A stretch of DNA of 64,000 nt from Roridomyces roridus (taxonomy: Eukaryota; Basidiomycota; Agaricomycetes; Agaricales; Mycenaceae). The DNA is taken from NCBI GenBank assembly GCA_029378245.1, contig JARKIF010000020.1, forward strand, positions 1 through 64,000, read 5' to 3'. This document shows positions 44,987 through 56,509 of this stretch, one piece after another. Position numbers and translations under genes: made by a program. The first letter of the stretch is position 1; each line of letters starts with the position of its first letter. The notes under the pieces were generated by a model, which was not told the origin of the DNA, did no database searches, and saw nothing but the letters and a program-made list of their open reading frames with translations.

Positions 44987-47020
44987 ATGTGGACTAAATC
45001 CTTACTCTACGCAATCCTTGCACTGTCAAATCTCCTTGCTTGCTCAGCAGCCCGACACGTCGCGCTCAGACGGGGGAAACGTGGGGGAGCTGGGACTAAA
45101 TTCGCCCGGTCACGGTGGCGAAGGCTGTATCAGCGTCGAGGCACCATTGCCACCTCAAACCTGACTTTATTTGTGAGTTTCATCGGCGCTTCACTGAGCC
45201 GCACCTTTGCTTACCGCAGTATCGATACAGGCGGTGGCCGACACTTCCGGTCAGGGGGAATTCTATTACACAGATATCACCATCGGCACTCCGTAGGTTC
45301 ACGGTCCAGAGCCGTCAGCCGTGGTGTTCAAATCTTTATGAAATCTAGCCCTCAGCATTTCGTCTTTGAAATTGACACCACCTCCGCCGATATTTCGGTG
45401 CAGGGCACAAATTGTCAACCCGGACTTTGCCCATCGTCCGGTTTATACAACGCGTCCGCCTCGTCCACTGCAATCAACACATCCACGGTCCCGTTCAGCA
45501 GTAATCCAGATGACAAGGCGTACTTTTTTACAGATACGATCGACTTGGGCCCCTTCTCCGTGGCAAACACTCAATTTCGTACGTTTTTGGCGCACATTTT
45601 GCAGCGTCCTGATGAACTGAATACCACGCCCCCTTCAGTTGTCGTTATTTCGTCGGATGGGAGCTCGTCCGAGCCAGATGACTCAGATCCAGCGTCCGGC
45701 TTCGTGGGACTTGGATTTCCTGCCGCCGAACTTGGATTCAACACACGAACTGCATTTTGGGAATCAATAATGGAGACCGGGCAGACCGAAGAACCCATAT
45801 TCAGCCTTTGGCTCGCGCCCGATGACGCTGTGATTACTACTGGAGAACTTCCTGGCGGCTCGCTGACATTCGGCGGCGTCGACCAGTCGCTGTTTTCCGG
45901 GGATATTGAGTACCATGCACTATCGAACGGGGACACGTCGATCGACGGGGCCAATCAATGGAACGTAGATATTCAAGGCGAGTCGGTGATATACGGATAT
46001 GTTCCAGGAGTGACGTCCTCCAGAAATTGCGATTCAAGGGCAAACTTTCGTGATTCCACAAAATTCGTCGGCAGCTGTAGTGATCATCAGAGAAAATCAG
46101 CTGGGTGGTCCTGGCTCTCAGATTACCAAGATATGGGACGCGATTCCTGGGGCAAAGATTAATGAAACCAGTGGCATGTTCACTTTCCGTGAGTGTCACC
46201 GTATGGAATTCTTCGCGCGCATCTCATTTCCAGCGTGTAACTCATCTTTAAATATGAGCATTTCTTTCGGAGGCCGCCACTGGCCGATCAATGACGCCAA
46301 TCTCAATTTAGGGCCTACAGACATCGACGCCACGATTTGCCTGAGCAACATTTTCTCAGGAGATGGTGTTGGGTGGACATTGGGATTGCCCTTCCTGGTG
46401 GGTCCTGGATCATGCACTCCCGATCTGGTCTCAAGTGCTCCTTGTCTGTGCTGTCTAGAAAAATGTGTATACAGTGTTTCGGCAGAATCCTCTGGGAGTT
46501 GGATTTGCAGAACTTTCGACGCTTGCCGGTGGCCAAGGTTTGGGTGATCTTATTCCCAAATCTGCTGCTGACCTGGGTTTCAGGCGTTCCGAACTCTACC
46601 AGCAGCACTGGCCCCGGTACTTCGTCATCCAAGAAACCGAACGCCCGTCTCATTGCTGGAGTCGTTGTCGGGGCCACCGCGGTGATGGCAGTTGTTGTCT
46701 TTGCAGCGCTTCGCTGCAGATCCAGAAAGAAGGGGGCCATTTCACAGGCAGGGGATACTCCGCTTCTTCCGTCAACGGTGGAGGTGGCCTCCGAACTTGT
46801 TCCGGTCCCGTTCATGTTGGATCAAGCCGGACAACAGGGCGAACATCGTCCGGGGCAAAAGATGCAACCAGCAGCTCTAGAATTACCTTCTGATTCCACT
46901 CCCCCGGCGCCAGTCTCTGTCATCAATGAACCAGTGGAGGAACACGCCATCACGCCAGAGCGCGAGGATATACACCCAGAACCAACCACTTCTCCGCCGA
47001 GCTACGTAGCAGAGGCTTGA
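44987..47020 (+). CDS. Membrane-anchored aspartic-protease-like protein with altered active sites
   Basis: Pepsin-like fold (family A1). A signal peptide (SLLYAILALSNLLACSAA) begins at ATG 44987. A later exon from about 45221 gives GEFYYTDITIGTP, joined across an intron to PQHFVFEIDTTSADISVQG. Then come FVGLGFPAAELGF, PGGSLTFGGVDQSLFSGDI, QNSSAAVVIIRENQ, WDAIPGAKINETSG, LGPTDIDATICLSNIF and WTLGLPFL. The C-terminus has a Ser/Thr-rich stalk, one membrane helix (IAGVVVGATAVMAVVVFAAL), a basic stop-transfer RCRSRKK and a cytoplasmic tail ending PPSYVAEA. The first catalytic motif is DTTS where DTGS is expected, and the second DTG is absent (SSAAVV in its place). It is probably catalytically dead. 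Some introns, including one near 45979 with a GC donor, are tentative. Confidence 0.7.
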
Positions 47021-47222
47021 TGCACGTGCACGACAATGTGTATGTATATGGTGCTAAGGATCCGGATATATGTAGGCCGCATGGCTTGCGGACAGTGTTG
47101 ATGTTTTGACTTGTTCACGGACTCTTTTGCGCTTTACTCAGGTTATTCGAATGTCTGGGAAGCCCTTGAACGCGAAGAGGGGCAATAATTAAGTATTATC
47201 ATACCAAAGGCCCACATTCAAC

Positions 47223-49169
47223 TTATTCAAAATCCGCCAACCAACCCTGGACAAACTCCACCTCCTGCGAATGTATGGCCTGGATCGCAGGCGGCTCCTG
47301 ACTATGATCCGCCAGCCCATTCTCATCGTAATGATGCACGGCATCTGGACAAAGCTGAGTCTCTCTGCATCGAGGTAGGGATAGAACTTGGAAAACGCAC
47401 CCGGAATCAATTTGAATGGCCTGAGCGGTGTGTCCGGCCTCGAGGCGCTCGGGCTGATAAAGCTATGAGCGCAGTCAAACCGCCAGGGATCCACCTCTCC
47501 GTCGATGATAGCCAGCATATCGTGCGCAATGTTGAACCCGCCGATTTGATTAACGTCGTCAATGTTGGGCATTGCAGGGACTTGGAAGAATTGTCCCGGG
47601 GGATAGGCTTGCTGGCAGATCTTGGACGAATATGCCACGTCCACGAACTTGGACAGCATGCTCGGGATGGTCGAGTTCGGAGGGGGTGACTGCATTGTAA
47701 TGGGTTTTGGCGTCGAAAGAAAGAAAGATCGGAAGCGTACGTCGAAGAACCCCCATTGGGTGCAGACTTGGAATTGCCAGGCTCGCCAAGTTTGGGAGAG
47801 ATCTGTCTGTTGGAATTCGCTATCATCTATCGTTCCAAAGCACTGCGAGTAAATGATCAACCGTGCATCCCTTTGAAGCATCAAGAATGCCCACCTCGTC
47901 CGATGTAGACGTCGCGGGACACATGCTCGAGGTCTGACAATGCTTCAATTCGCGGAATTGTCTCGATGTTGAAGACGACCCACTTGGTTGATGATGGTGG
48001 CGAGGTTCCAGGTTGCGTTGCTCACAGTGAATCCCTGGAACGTCTGGATCTGTGCAGTGCTCGGATTCCCCATCGCAGTGCAGGTGTTGGCAAAGTCATC
48101 ACTGTTGACGGCCGGGTCCCAGTTCTTGGATTGCCACGAGGCGAGAAGGCCCTATTTACATCCGGCGATTAGACTGCGGGTCGTTTACCCTGACAGGCTT
48201 GACCACTCACCGAAGCGAAACTCATCAAATCAGCGTCCAGCGTCAGTCCCGGCATCCCAAAGAAGCTCTTCACTTTGTTGTTCGTTGCCGGGTCCGAAAG
48301 AAGCGCGTCCACCTCCTCAACAGCGGTAATGAACTGTGCACTGCAATTCGCCGGGGCCGCACGCCGGATGATATCGTAGTACCCCCAGTTGCTTATCGCC
48401 GCCTCAACGACGCCGCTCGAGGCGATCGCCCCGTATACGATATCAGGGTGAAGAACCTTCATATGTGCAGAGCGTGCGCCTGCATAGGAGCCCTGTTCAT
48501 ATTGCGTTCAGAAGTTCACAGCTGAGAAGTTTTAGGAGGCCCACTCCGTAGTAAATCCACGGCGTCTTCGGTGCAGTGAGGTCCGCGTCGATCCCATCGA
48601 ATTGAACATTCTGCATAAAGTTGGCAGAGTCCGCAACGGCTTGCTCGTTGTTAAGCCAGCGCAGCGAATCCGTCGTGAAATTTTGCACCGGGACGGATAC
48701 CCCTTCGCACATCAATCAACTGAGGGTCCCAAGACAAAAGAACTGAATCGAACGCACCATAATACCTATGCTCCAAAATCACTCCAAGCCCATTCGTCGC
48801 ACTGGCCAAGATATCGACGATCCCAGTATCCAAATACGGCAACCGATCCGTCACACTCGTCTCCCCACCATCCAAAACGAATACAGGTCCCCCAGGTTTA
48901 TAATGCCGCGAGTTGACAAAGTACCGCTGGTTCCACGTAAAGCCCGTGTCCGTGAAATGATCCAATGGTTGCGTGAAGTTGAACGAGGGGAAGGTAGTAG
49001 TCGTCTGGCGCTTGGAAATCGTAGGTGTGATCCTGTTGAGACGATCGAGGCGTGCGAGACGCAGGTCGTTGAGGATCTGCACTGTCGGGTTGATCTGCGC
49101 AGAGACACAGACGAAAGAAGCCGCCAGGAGGAGCAAGTTGCCCAGATTCATGGTGAATGAGCTCGCCAT
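47223..49169 (-). CDS. Secreted serine carboxypeptidase, family S28, copy 2
   Basis: Same exon layout as copy 1, in opposite orientation about 14 kb away. Start ATG 49169, stop TAA 47223. The catalytic triad is preserved: GGSYAGARSAH, IIDGEVDPWR and AVHHYDENGLADH. From the start through the middle of exon 3 (to about 48356) it is identical to copy 1 including both introns. Beyond that the two differ: TAVEEV for TAQKEV, PATNNK for PTTNSK, SEFQQTD for SDFQETD, ADFE for ADFK at the end. No frameshift is seen. Directly upstream lies a truncated third copy whose second intron runs into this start codon, so the promoter may be abnormal. Confidence 0.88.
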
Positions 49170-49215
49170 TACGGTGTTTAGAAGTTTCAGAGTTGAGAAG
49201 GTATAGGAGGCCCAC

Positions 49216-49797
49216 TCCGTAGTAAATCCACGGCGTCTTCGGTGCAGTGAGGTCCGCGTCGATCCCATCGAATTGAACATTCTGCATAAAGTTGGCAGAG
49301 TCCGCAACGGCTTCCTCGTTATTGAGCCAACGCAGCGAATCCGTCGTGAAATTCTGCACCGGGACGGATACCCCTTGACACACGACATCAATTAACTGAG
49401 GCGCCAATAAAAAAGAACTGAAATCGAACGCACCATAATACCTATGCTCCAAAATCACTCCGAGCCCATTCGTCGCATTGGCTAGGATATCGACGATCCC
49501 AGTATCCAAATACGGCAACCGAGTCGTCGCATCCCCCTCCCCACTATCCAAAACGAATACAGGTCCCCCAGGTTTATAATGCCGCGAGTTGACAAAGTAC
49601 CGCTGGTTCCACGTAAAGCCCGTGTCCGTGAAATGATCTGAAATCGTAGGTGTGATCCCGTTGAGACGATCGAGGCGTGCGAGACGCAGGTCGTTGAGGA
49701 TCTGCACTGTCGGGTTGATCTGTGCCGAGACACAGACGAAAGAAGCCGCTAGACGGAGAAAGTTGCGCAGATTCATAGTGACTGAGCTCGACGCCAT
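49216..49797 (-). pseudogene. Truncated S28 peptidase, copy 3 (exons 1 and 2 only)
   Basis: Start ATG 49797 (MASSSVTMNLRNF). It encodes the signal peptide and the N-terminal part up to TPWIYYG at 49216, the end of exon 2. The following intron begins normally (GTGGGC) but after about 40 bases runs straight into the sequence just before the start codon of copy 2. Exon 1 also lacks 17 codons (51 bases) between ITPTIS and DHFTDTG, removing the conserved FNFTQPL motif. It lacks the catalytic residues, so it is a fragment. Its upstream region resembles that of copy 1, including a TGACTCA site, so it may carry the original promoter for the tandem pair. Confidence 0.85.
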
Positions 49798-49833
49798 GGT
49801 GTCCCGCAATAAGTAGACTAGAGCTGAGGCAGA

Positions 49834-49840
49834 TGAGTCA
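49834..49840 (-). promoter_or_regulatory. AP-1/GCN4-type site upstream of S28 copy 3
   Basis: TGACTCA on the minus strand within AATGACTCATCTG, the same context as at 31217 upstream of copy 1; 37 bases before the start codon. Confidence 0.35.
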
Positions 49841-49929
49841 TTATCCCGTCGAGAAGCGATCGGCACGCGCCGTCCCGTATAAGGGATGAATGTATTGGTT
49901 TACTTACAGCCATATGCTCAATCAATTCA

Positions 49930-50720
49930 GCGGTTCGGCATTACAGCCCGAAGGAGCTCAAAAGACTCGCTTTGCGAGTAATATACCCGCCGCTAGCAAA
50001 GTCACTGGCGGCCACCGGTGGCCCCCGATGGACACCGGCGGCCGTTGGCAGACAGTGATTGACATCGTTTGCCGACGGATCGTTGAACCATTTTGATGAT
50101 CTCCGCTGGCTTCCATCAAATTGCATTCGCAAAGCTCAGCCGCTGGATTCCACTGGTCTTTCAAGAATATTCCAAATTTCACTTGAGATTTTCACTACTT
50201 ATGATAGAAGCCTGCCTACATTACTAATAACTGTATTAATGGCTTCAACACCGTCCAAATCAAGGGCACTGATTGAACAACCGCTGATGTGTTGATGATG
50301 GATGCCCACTGGATGCCGTCGGCTTTCGGTGGATTCCATTATGCTCATCTGTCTTTCAAGAGCTTTGATGGGCTTGAATCTGATCCAATGTGAAGGTATT
50401 TTGAGGGTGTTCTATGTTGAAAAGTCAATGGCAAATTGAAAAGAAGGTTCGGCTTGTGAAAGCCTGAGAGTTCCAGGATTCCCGCTGGAATCCAGTGGAA
50501 TCCGCTGGCATTTCACCTGTGCATCCAGACTGGCAATGGCTCTGCGCAATTCAAACATTGATAGGTTCGGAAAGTGAACCGTGGCCGAACACCCGACGGA
50601 AGAACTCGATCTATTGGATTCCGATGGATTCCACTGGGTCCCGCCGGGAGCCAGCGACATCCACTGGAGAGCGGCAATGGGTTTGCTAGCCGGCACTGGC
50701 TTCCGCCATCATCCACTGCC
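49930..50720. repeat. Low-complexity region built on CCACTGG / GGATTCC words
   Basis: Words such as CCGCTGGATTCCACTGG, TGGAATCCAGTGGAATCC, GGATTCCGATGGATTCC and ACATCCACTGG recur at irregular spacing on both strands. No coding pattern is visible. It resembles a decayed minisatellite. Confidence 0.55.
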
Positions 50721-51418
50721 GATCAGCCGTTTGACAGCTCCGCGTGTATTACTGCGCTTTGCAGTGTGCATCGAATGACTCAGCCGACACGGCCCGAACC
50801 GCCAGGGATAAGCTCCGTCCTTGATCGCCGTCGCCGGAGAAATGGCACTCTATTGGTCATCGCGCGGGCACAATCCACAAAGCCAGTGAATCACATCATG
50901 ATCCCATCGCCGCTCACCACCACGGTTTAGCGCAAAAATGGCATCCATTGGCGCCATAATTGACGAGCAGATTCTGATGCGTTGGCACTTTTCTCGATTT
51001 TTCTGTTGCTTCTCGTCTCATGAATCTGTTCTATGCTCTGTGCACTGTCCTCCCTCCCAATGCTGCTGGCCATTCGTCTTTCCCCGATGACCGACTCCAA
51101 CTGCCCACCTTTTTGCTGCGTATCACACTTCGGGAGGTACTCGTTCTCCCTTCGTTCCTTCTCTTCACTCGTCCCATCCTGTTTTGGTCAAGTCCATGAG
51201 CCACCTAATGCGCCCCGCGCTAACTACCATCGTGGAATTCTCCTTTGATTCTCCTCCGAGGTCCACGAAGCAACAAATCCTTCAAAAGGCCCGTCTCAGT
51301 CCCTGCAATTCGAGGCACAACCAAAATGGTTGTGTTAGACTTTCAAAAATTATCATTCTGCACCAACACGGTATCCTGTTTGCAATCGGCAACAAAAAAA
51401 AGAAACTGGCCTAGCGCC
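50721..51418. other. Unassigned; contains dispersed repeat copy B
   Basis: No gene supported between the low-complexity tract and the end of the MYND gene. The repeat at 51115-51370 is given separately. Confidence 0.4.
51115..51370. repeat. Dispersed repeat, copy B
   Basis: Diverged relative of 43000-43215, same orientation, sharing the ordered blocks listed there (ATGCGCCCCGCGCTAACTACC, CCGAGGTCCACGAAG, CTTCAAAAGGCCCGTC). Confidence 0.55.
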
Positions 51419-51818
51419 TCACAAAGGCATCGGATTCCCCAACCTCTCCATCGCCTTGCGGTTCATCTCCTTCAACTCTGTGTTCGTGTAATCTCTCACC
51501 TTGATCCCAAACTGCGCAAGCTTCCCCTGCATCCCGAGCCTTAACAACGCCTGCAACCGCTTCGTGCGGTGATTGTCCCCGACGAATTCCATCATGAACC
51601 ACGGGAGTACAGTCGACGCGCCGGCGCCACCCCCGGGAATCTCCACTCCGAACGAATCATATATGTCGAGAAGGCCGCCTGCAGGGTCCGAGATCATCCT
51701 GGCGCGACACATACGTTCGACGACGGGTAGGAGGTACTTGCACGCTTCCGGTGAGCTCTCAGCGAGCTGAGACACGGCTATGTAGAACAAATCCGTGGAG
51801 GAAAATGAGTACCAAACA

Positions 51819-51982
51819 CACTCTTGTTCTGCGCTTCGTTTGCGTCTGTAAATCGAATAGAACACTGGGACAGCCACAGATATTCGTTTGGGGGTGGAAG
51901 AGCAGCGGAAGATTCAACTTCCTGAACCGCTGATCTCCAGGTCGTAGGGCGATGGTGAGGCGTGAGAATGAACCCAACCACC
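51819..51982. repeat. Direct repeat B1 of the MYND gene
   Basis: About 160 bases starting ACTCTTGTTCTGCGCTTCG and ending GTGAGAATGAACCCA, repeated without visible change at 52220-52380. Confidence 0.85.
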
Positions 51983-52058
51983 ACCCTACCTCTGTGCTGC
52001 CCCACAGACTTTGACATGTGATGTAAGACACAACTTTGAAGGCGAGGGTGGGCGGGGA

Positions 52059-52221
52059 AAGGTTGTGGAGATCTTGGAGGGTGGATTCGTCGACGTATGC
52101 GCTGCATCGCACGAAGTGCTGGCACATGGTCGTGGTGTGAGACAGAAGGTGCGGATCACCGATCATGTGTTACTCCGCTGTCACAAGAATCAGCATTGCT
52201 TTCGCAAGCTCATCAATGCTA
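52059..52221. repeat. Direct repeat D1 of the MYND gene
   Basis: About 163 bases, GAAAGGTTGTGGAGATC to CATCAATGCTACAC, repeated at 56510-56672 with one difference seen (GCACATGG here, GCAGATGG there). Confidence 0.85.
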
Positions 52222-52380
52222 CACTCTTGTTCTGCGCTTCGTTTGCGTCTGTAAATCGAATAGAACACTGGGACAGCCACAGATATTCGTTTGGGGGTGG
52301 AAGAGCAGCGGAAGATTCAACTTCCTGAACCGCTGATCTCCAGGTCGTAGGGCGATGGTGAGGCGTGAGAATGAACCCAG
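52220..52380. repeat. Direct repeat B2
   Basis: Second copy of 51819-51982. It joins D1 through a shared ACAC, so the junction has microhomology. Confidence 0.85.
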
Positions 52381-55300
52381 AACGAAGACGCCAGACGAGG
52401 GCATCACCAACGCCCACGGCTAACCCAATGAATAAGCGGCGAAGAGGTCATCCAGTCCAACATAGTAGTCCGGGATTTGGTCTTGAAATCATGCTGAATT
52501 AGTGAACTGAAGTTGAAGTGAACAAAGTTGTTCTCAGATCCAAAATGAACCGTCGGTGAGGGAAATGCCAATCTAGAAGTTTAAATGCAAGCCTCGGGTG
52601 TGGACTTTGAAGGTGACCGATGACAAGTATGTGCCCGAGTCCGAGTCTTAGCAAGGTAGGCGGTTGAGGGGAATCCAAGAGGGCGAGGGGAATTGAAAAT
52701 TGGAGACAACATCGGAATAGACTACTGGAAGGCGACTTGTTCGACTCAATAGAGCCGAATCATTAGAATCAAATGTGACAACGGAGCACACGTCTCGAAG
52801 TCCCCGAATAGATGGCGACATTTGGACGGGCATGATGTGAACAGAATCTTAATCGAATCACTCATCGGAATAAATCAACCGCAAACTGCCGTTGCAGAGA
52901 GAGGACTAGAAGTACCATCTCGAAGTTCTGCAGTAGATGGGCACATTCGTAGACAGGTATGATGCGAAAGGCAGCTGCAGCCAACCGTGTTGAATGGACA
53001 GGAGCTCTGAATTATTGCACGAGGAGGAAATTGTGCGGCGTGCCGTGACTGGGCTTGAACAGATGTAATGCTTTTGAGAGGAGAAATCGCAGGTACTGAG
53101 TAACGTGGGGGGATCATGGATTAAATCCACTCGTTGCAGATAAAGGAAGTGGAAATATTTGGTCCTAGCCAGATAGACGGTACACCGTACGGAGCCCGCG
53201 GTAAGCGTGTGAACGAAGTGTCATGTGAACCAAACTCGATGCAGCCTGCTGAGACAGGCCAAAACAGATGGCGAGAGAAGATGCCAAACTTGTGCCAAAC
53301 CCACTGTGACTGTGGAGTGTAATACAAGCAAAATACAGGCATGAGGTCTCCCCCAATGAACAGAATTGAGAGCATCGAGAGAGGACTCGATGGGATAATA
53401 AAGTGGAAGCTCTGAAATGGAGACTATTGGTGGCAGGAGGGTGAGGCTCAATGATCGAACTACCCTGTTGGTCGATGATAATGCTCCACAGCCGTCAATT
53501 CTACATCGCCGACCCAATAAGGCACCGAAGATACAACGAGGAGGAAGGGCTCAGAAAGGCCTCGTGCTCGGACAAAGACCAATGCATGTAGGTGAGGAAT
53601 AGAAGCATTTTGGCAGTTCGAGAGCCCAAGCAGAAAGCAATGAGCATGGAGCGCCAGTCAATGTTCGACCCGCCCATGGCAACGAAATCTTGGTTGAGGT
53701 GCTCCAATCATGTAGGCCGTATACGAGGAGGCCGGATGTTTAATGAGCGTGTTCGCGAGGGTTCGAACCTGCCCTCTGAGTTGATGGGGCAGTCGACGAC
53801 AACTTGATCGCGAGTGCATACCTCACAGTGGCCTTGCAGTGGGCTACAAGTACGAACTGCCAAAGAAGTGGTTGGATGAACAGACACTATATTTGAAGGC
53901 ATAACGGAGACCCAACGAATGCCTACAAGGCATAATAGGCAGTACAGAACGTTGCTTGCCCGATCGCGAATAAGCCGAAGAGTCAAAGAAAAGGTTCTGC
54001 CCAGACGTCGGCGTGCATACACCTCGAGCGAATGGAATATGGCGCATCCGACAGCGCAACGTAGTCGACCGTCGTTCCGAGAATTAAGTGAAGGAAGCGC
54101 CCGCATTGTTAATGTACACGAATTCCAATAGCCATCAGAGAGCGCGTCCGGATATTCAGACTAGGAGCCACCGCCTGCTCGAGTATGAGATAAATAATAT
54201 ATTTGATCCCAATAGCGTCTCCGATGACGAAAACAAACATCCGGCGCTTGAGGACCAGGAATTGCGACATGCAAAAGTAGAATGCCGTCGATGGCAACAA
54301 GTAGTAAGTCAAGGAGGGAGTGAACTCGACACTTTCGACGATAGTGGGACAGGACTTTCGTTTGCGTACAGAGCTATAGGGCAATCAAGCGCTTGACACA
54401 AAAGGGGCTCTCGATGGCCTAGGAGGGTTGAAGGTAGCTGCTTTCGATAGCGGAACTCAATGCTTTGATAGCAGAAGAAGCGTCGAAATGTGGGAAATCC
54501 GGTATTCGCGTGAGTGTAGAACCTACATCGTAAATCAGGGCAATAATCAGTCTCATATCTATCCGTTGTGCGAGGGTCAATGAAGCCGATCTGAAATAAG
54601 AGTTTACTCTAATTCGTTCCCAAGCCGTAATCACTCCCAGTGATGCCCGAAGGAGTGAAGCATCCCTTTGAATGAATGAGTGCACAATTTCGATCACGGC
54701 GGAAGTCATTGATTTGATAGAATGAAGGCACGCTCTTGATGGCGGCGAAAAGGTTGCTCATGATAGCTTAAGACGACGGTCGCAAAGGGACAGGAGGATG
54801 CTTTCGATAGCACAAGGCAAGTAGGGTACACCCTCGATAACGACAGAGAGACGACGAGGCATGATTGAAGGGTAGAGTGTGGATAACTACATATCCAGGA
54901 TATTGCGACGATCCGGGACGAGGCTAGCAGTACCGAGACATGAATGCAGTTACATCAAGCAAACTAAGCCTTGAGGATATGGAAACGAAATGCCTGCGAT
55001 GGCAGAGAGTTCACGATGACAAGTTTGACTAACTGGAGTACTGAAGGATAGGGATGTGAATGCCTTCGATGGCGGGAACAAGAATTCCAGTGATCAAACA
55101 TACGTGGATGGGAGATGGGATGCCTTCGATGGCAGAGAGTGTCTGCAATGACAAAGTTCAAACCAAAATGCCGTCGATGGCAAAGCGCGTCTTTGATGAC
55201 GAAGTACAAGACACCCATCACTGAATGACATCGATGTGTATTCGAGAAAAATTCAGTGAAGGAGCCAGCTCGCCGCTTTCGAAAGCAAATAGAGCTACAT

Positions 55301-56509
55301 GGTAATCCAGCGCTTGAGGACATGGATGCATGCTCCGAAGGGGCACTCGATGGCCTAGGGATAATAAAAGTGATGCTTTCCACAACGGAGGCCCAAGCTA
55401 AACCAGGGAGTGCAGAGTAAACTTGCCGTTGATGTGTCGGAACATGGGTAACAGGGTGTTGCCGTCAGTGCAGAACTTGAAATCCAAGATCAGACAATAC
55501 CAAATCCGGTCGTCTTGCCGCGGTCAAAGGAGTTGGCTCAGAGCAGAGGGTAACGCAGCAAGCCAGAGTTGAACACTGGTTGGTTAATTCGACATTTTGT
55601 ATCTGTTGTCAAGTCGAAGTTGTAACCGTTCCGAAAGACCCAGATTTGTAGCCAAAGGACTGCCCTGTTCGTTGCTCTTGAGGACGGGGATGCCTATACA
55701 ATGTCCAGAAAGAACAAAAGGGCAATGTTTCCGATGGCGGAGGAATGAAGCAATTGATGCCCATCAATTGACGCGTTCAAACGCGGAGAAATGAGCCCAG
55801 CCAGCGCTAGAGGGCATAGATGTATACGAAGCAATGGGAACTCGATGCCCAGGAAATGAACACATTTGATAGTGGAGGAGTGAGGCAATTCAGCGCTCGA
55901 GGGCATGGACACATGTGAATGAATGGGAACTCTATGCCCAGAAAATCGACGCGTTCAATAGCGGAGAATGAAAGTGGTCCAGCGCTCAAGGGCATAGACA
56001 CACGAGGAGTGGGAACTTGACGCCCGGAAACTCGACGCATTCGATGGCGGAGGAATGACGCACTCCAGCGCTCAAGGGCATAGAGGCATGTGAATGAAAG
56101 GGAATTTGATGCCCAGGAAGGAGAAAACGGACAGCACGTCTGAGAGCATAGGTGTGTTGTAGACCAGAGTTTGAGGCCAACATTGGCAGCCAAGCGGAAT
56201 GAGTTCAACCGATAGCTGAGGATGTATAGCACAATTCCATAGCAAGCGACGGAATGGATGACAAGTTGATAGCCGCGATGGCGTACAGGGCTCGTACAGC
56301 CTCGTAGTGAAGAGAGAACGCGGATGACGGCACAGATAGAGGGTCATAGGACCTTTAAAACTCACCTTAGGCTCAGCCGCCACTCATCTACCAAGTCCCA
56401 ATGAAAAGACAAAGTCCGGGTGAAGAAAGTGTATCCAGAAAGAAACGGGGTAAAAAAGTCGTTCCCAGCGGAGGAAGCGAGACAAAGTGGAGTATATGCA
56501 GTCAGAGAA
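52381..56509. repeat. Degenerate minisatellite-like insert in the MYND gene
   Basis: About 4.1 kb with no recognisable gene. Words such as CTTCGATGGC, TTTCGATAGCGGA and CGATGACAAAG recur throughout at irregular spacing. A longer phrase with CAGCGCTTGA and CTCGATGGCCTAGG occurs near 54370-54425 and again near 55285-55362. Minus-strand frames read repeated peptides such as SAIECVHFLGIEFPLL, which look like translated repeats and not a gene. Confidence 0.7.
55805..56130. repeat. Tandem repeat, four units of ~87 bases
   Basis: Units start at about 55805, 55892, 55981 and 56067. Each opens with AGCGCT(C/A)(A/G)AGGGCAT and carries GGGAACT..ATGCCCAG.AAA and then AT(A/G)GCGGAG. Units two and three are the most similar; the fourth is truncated. 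Confidence 0.75.

Larger units (their letters stand above)
51419..52221 (-). pseudogene. MYND-finger protein, detached C-terminal part
   Basis: Reads in order IDELAKAMLILVTAE, an intron, HFVRCSAYVDESTLQDLHNL, then the part duplicated at 51819-51982, and finally SQLAESSPEACKYLLPVVERM, IPGGGAGASTVLPWFMMEFVGDNHRTKRLQ and the end ERLGNPMPL at 51421. The first block is repeated at 56510-56672, directly after the main MYND portion, so this segment is the displaced 3' end of that gene. About 4.1 kb of repetitive DNA now separates them. Splicing across that distance is conceivable but unlikely. Confidence 0.7.

Noticed and set aside
48898..49866. A single 322-codon S28 reading frame
   Set aside because: It reads through intron 1 and from the truncated copy 3 into antisense-unrelated sequence of copy 2; the real structure is two separate S28 copies.
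53708..56232. Open frames of 90-140 codons inside the repetitive insert
   Set aside because: Their peptides are translations of the DNA repeats (SAIECV...FLGIEFP recurring) and lack any domain.
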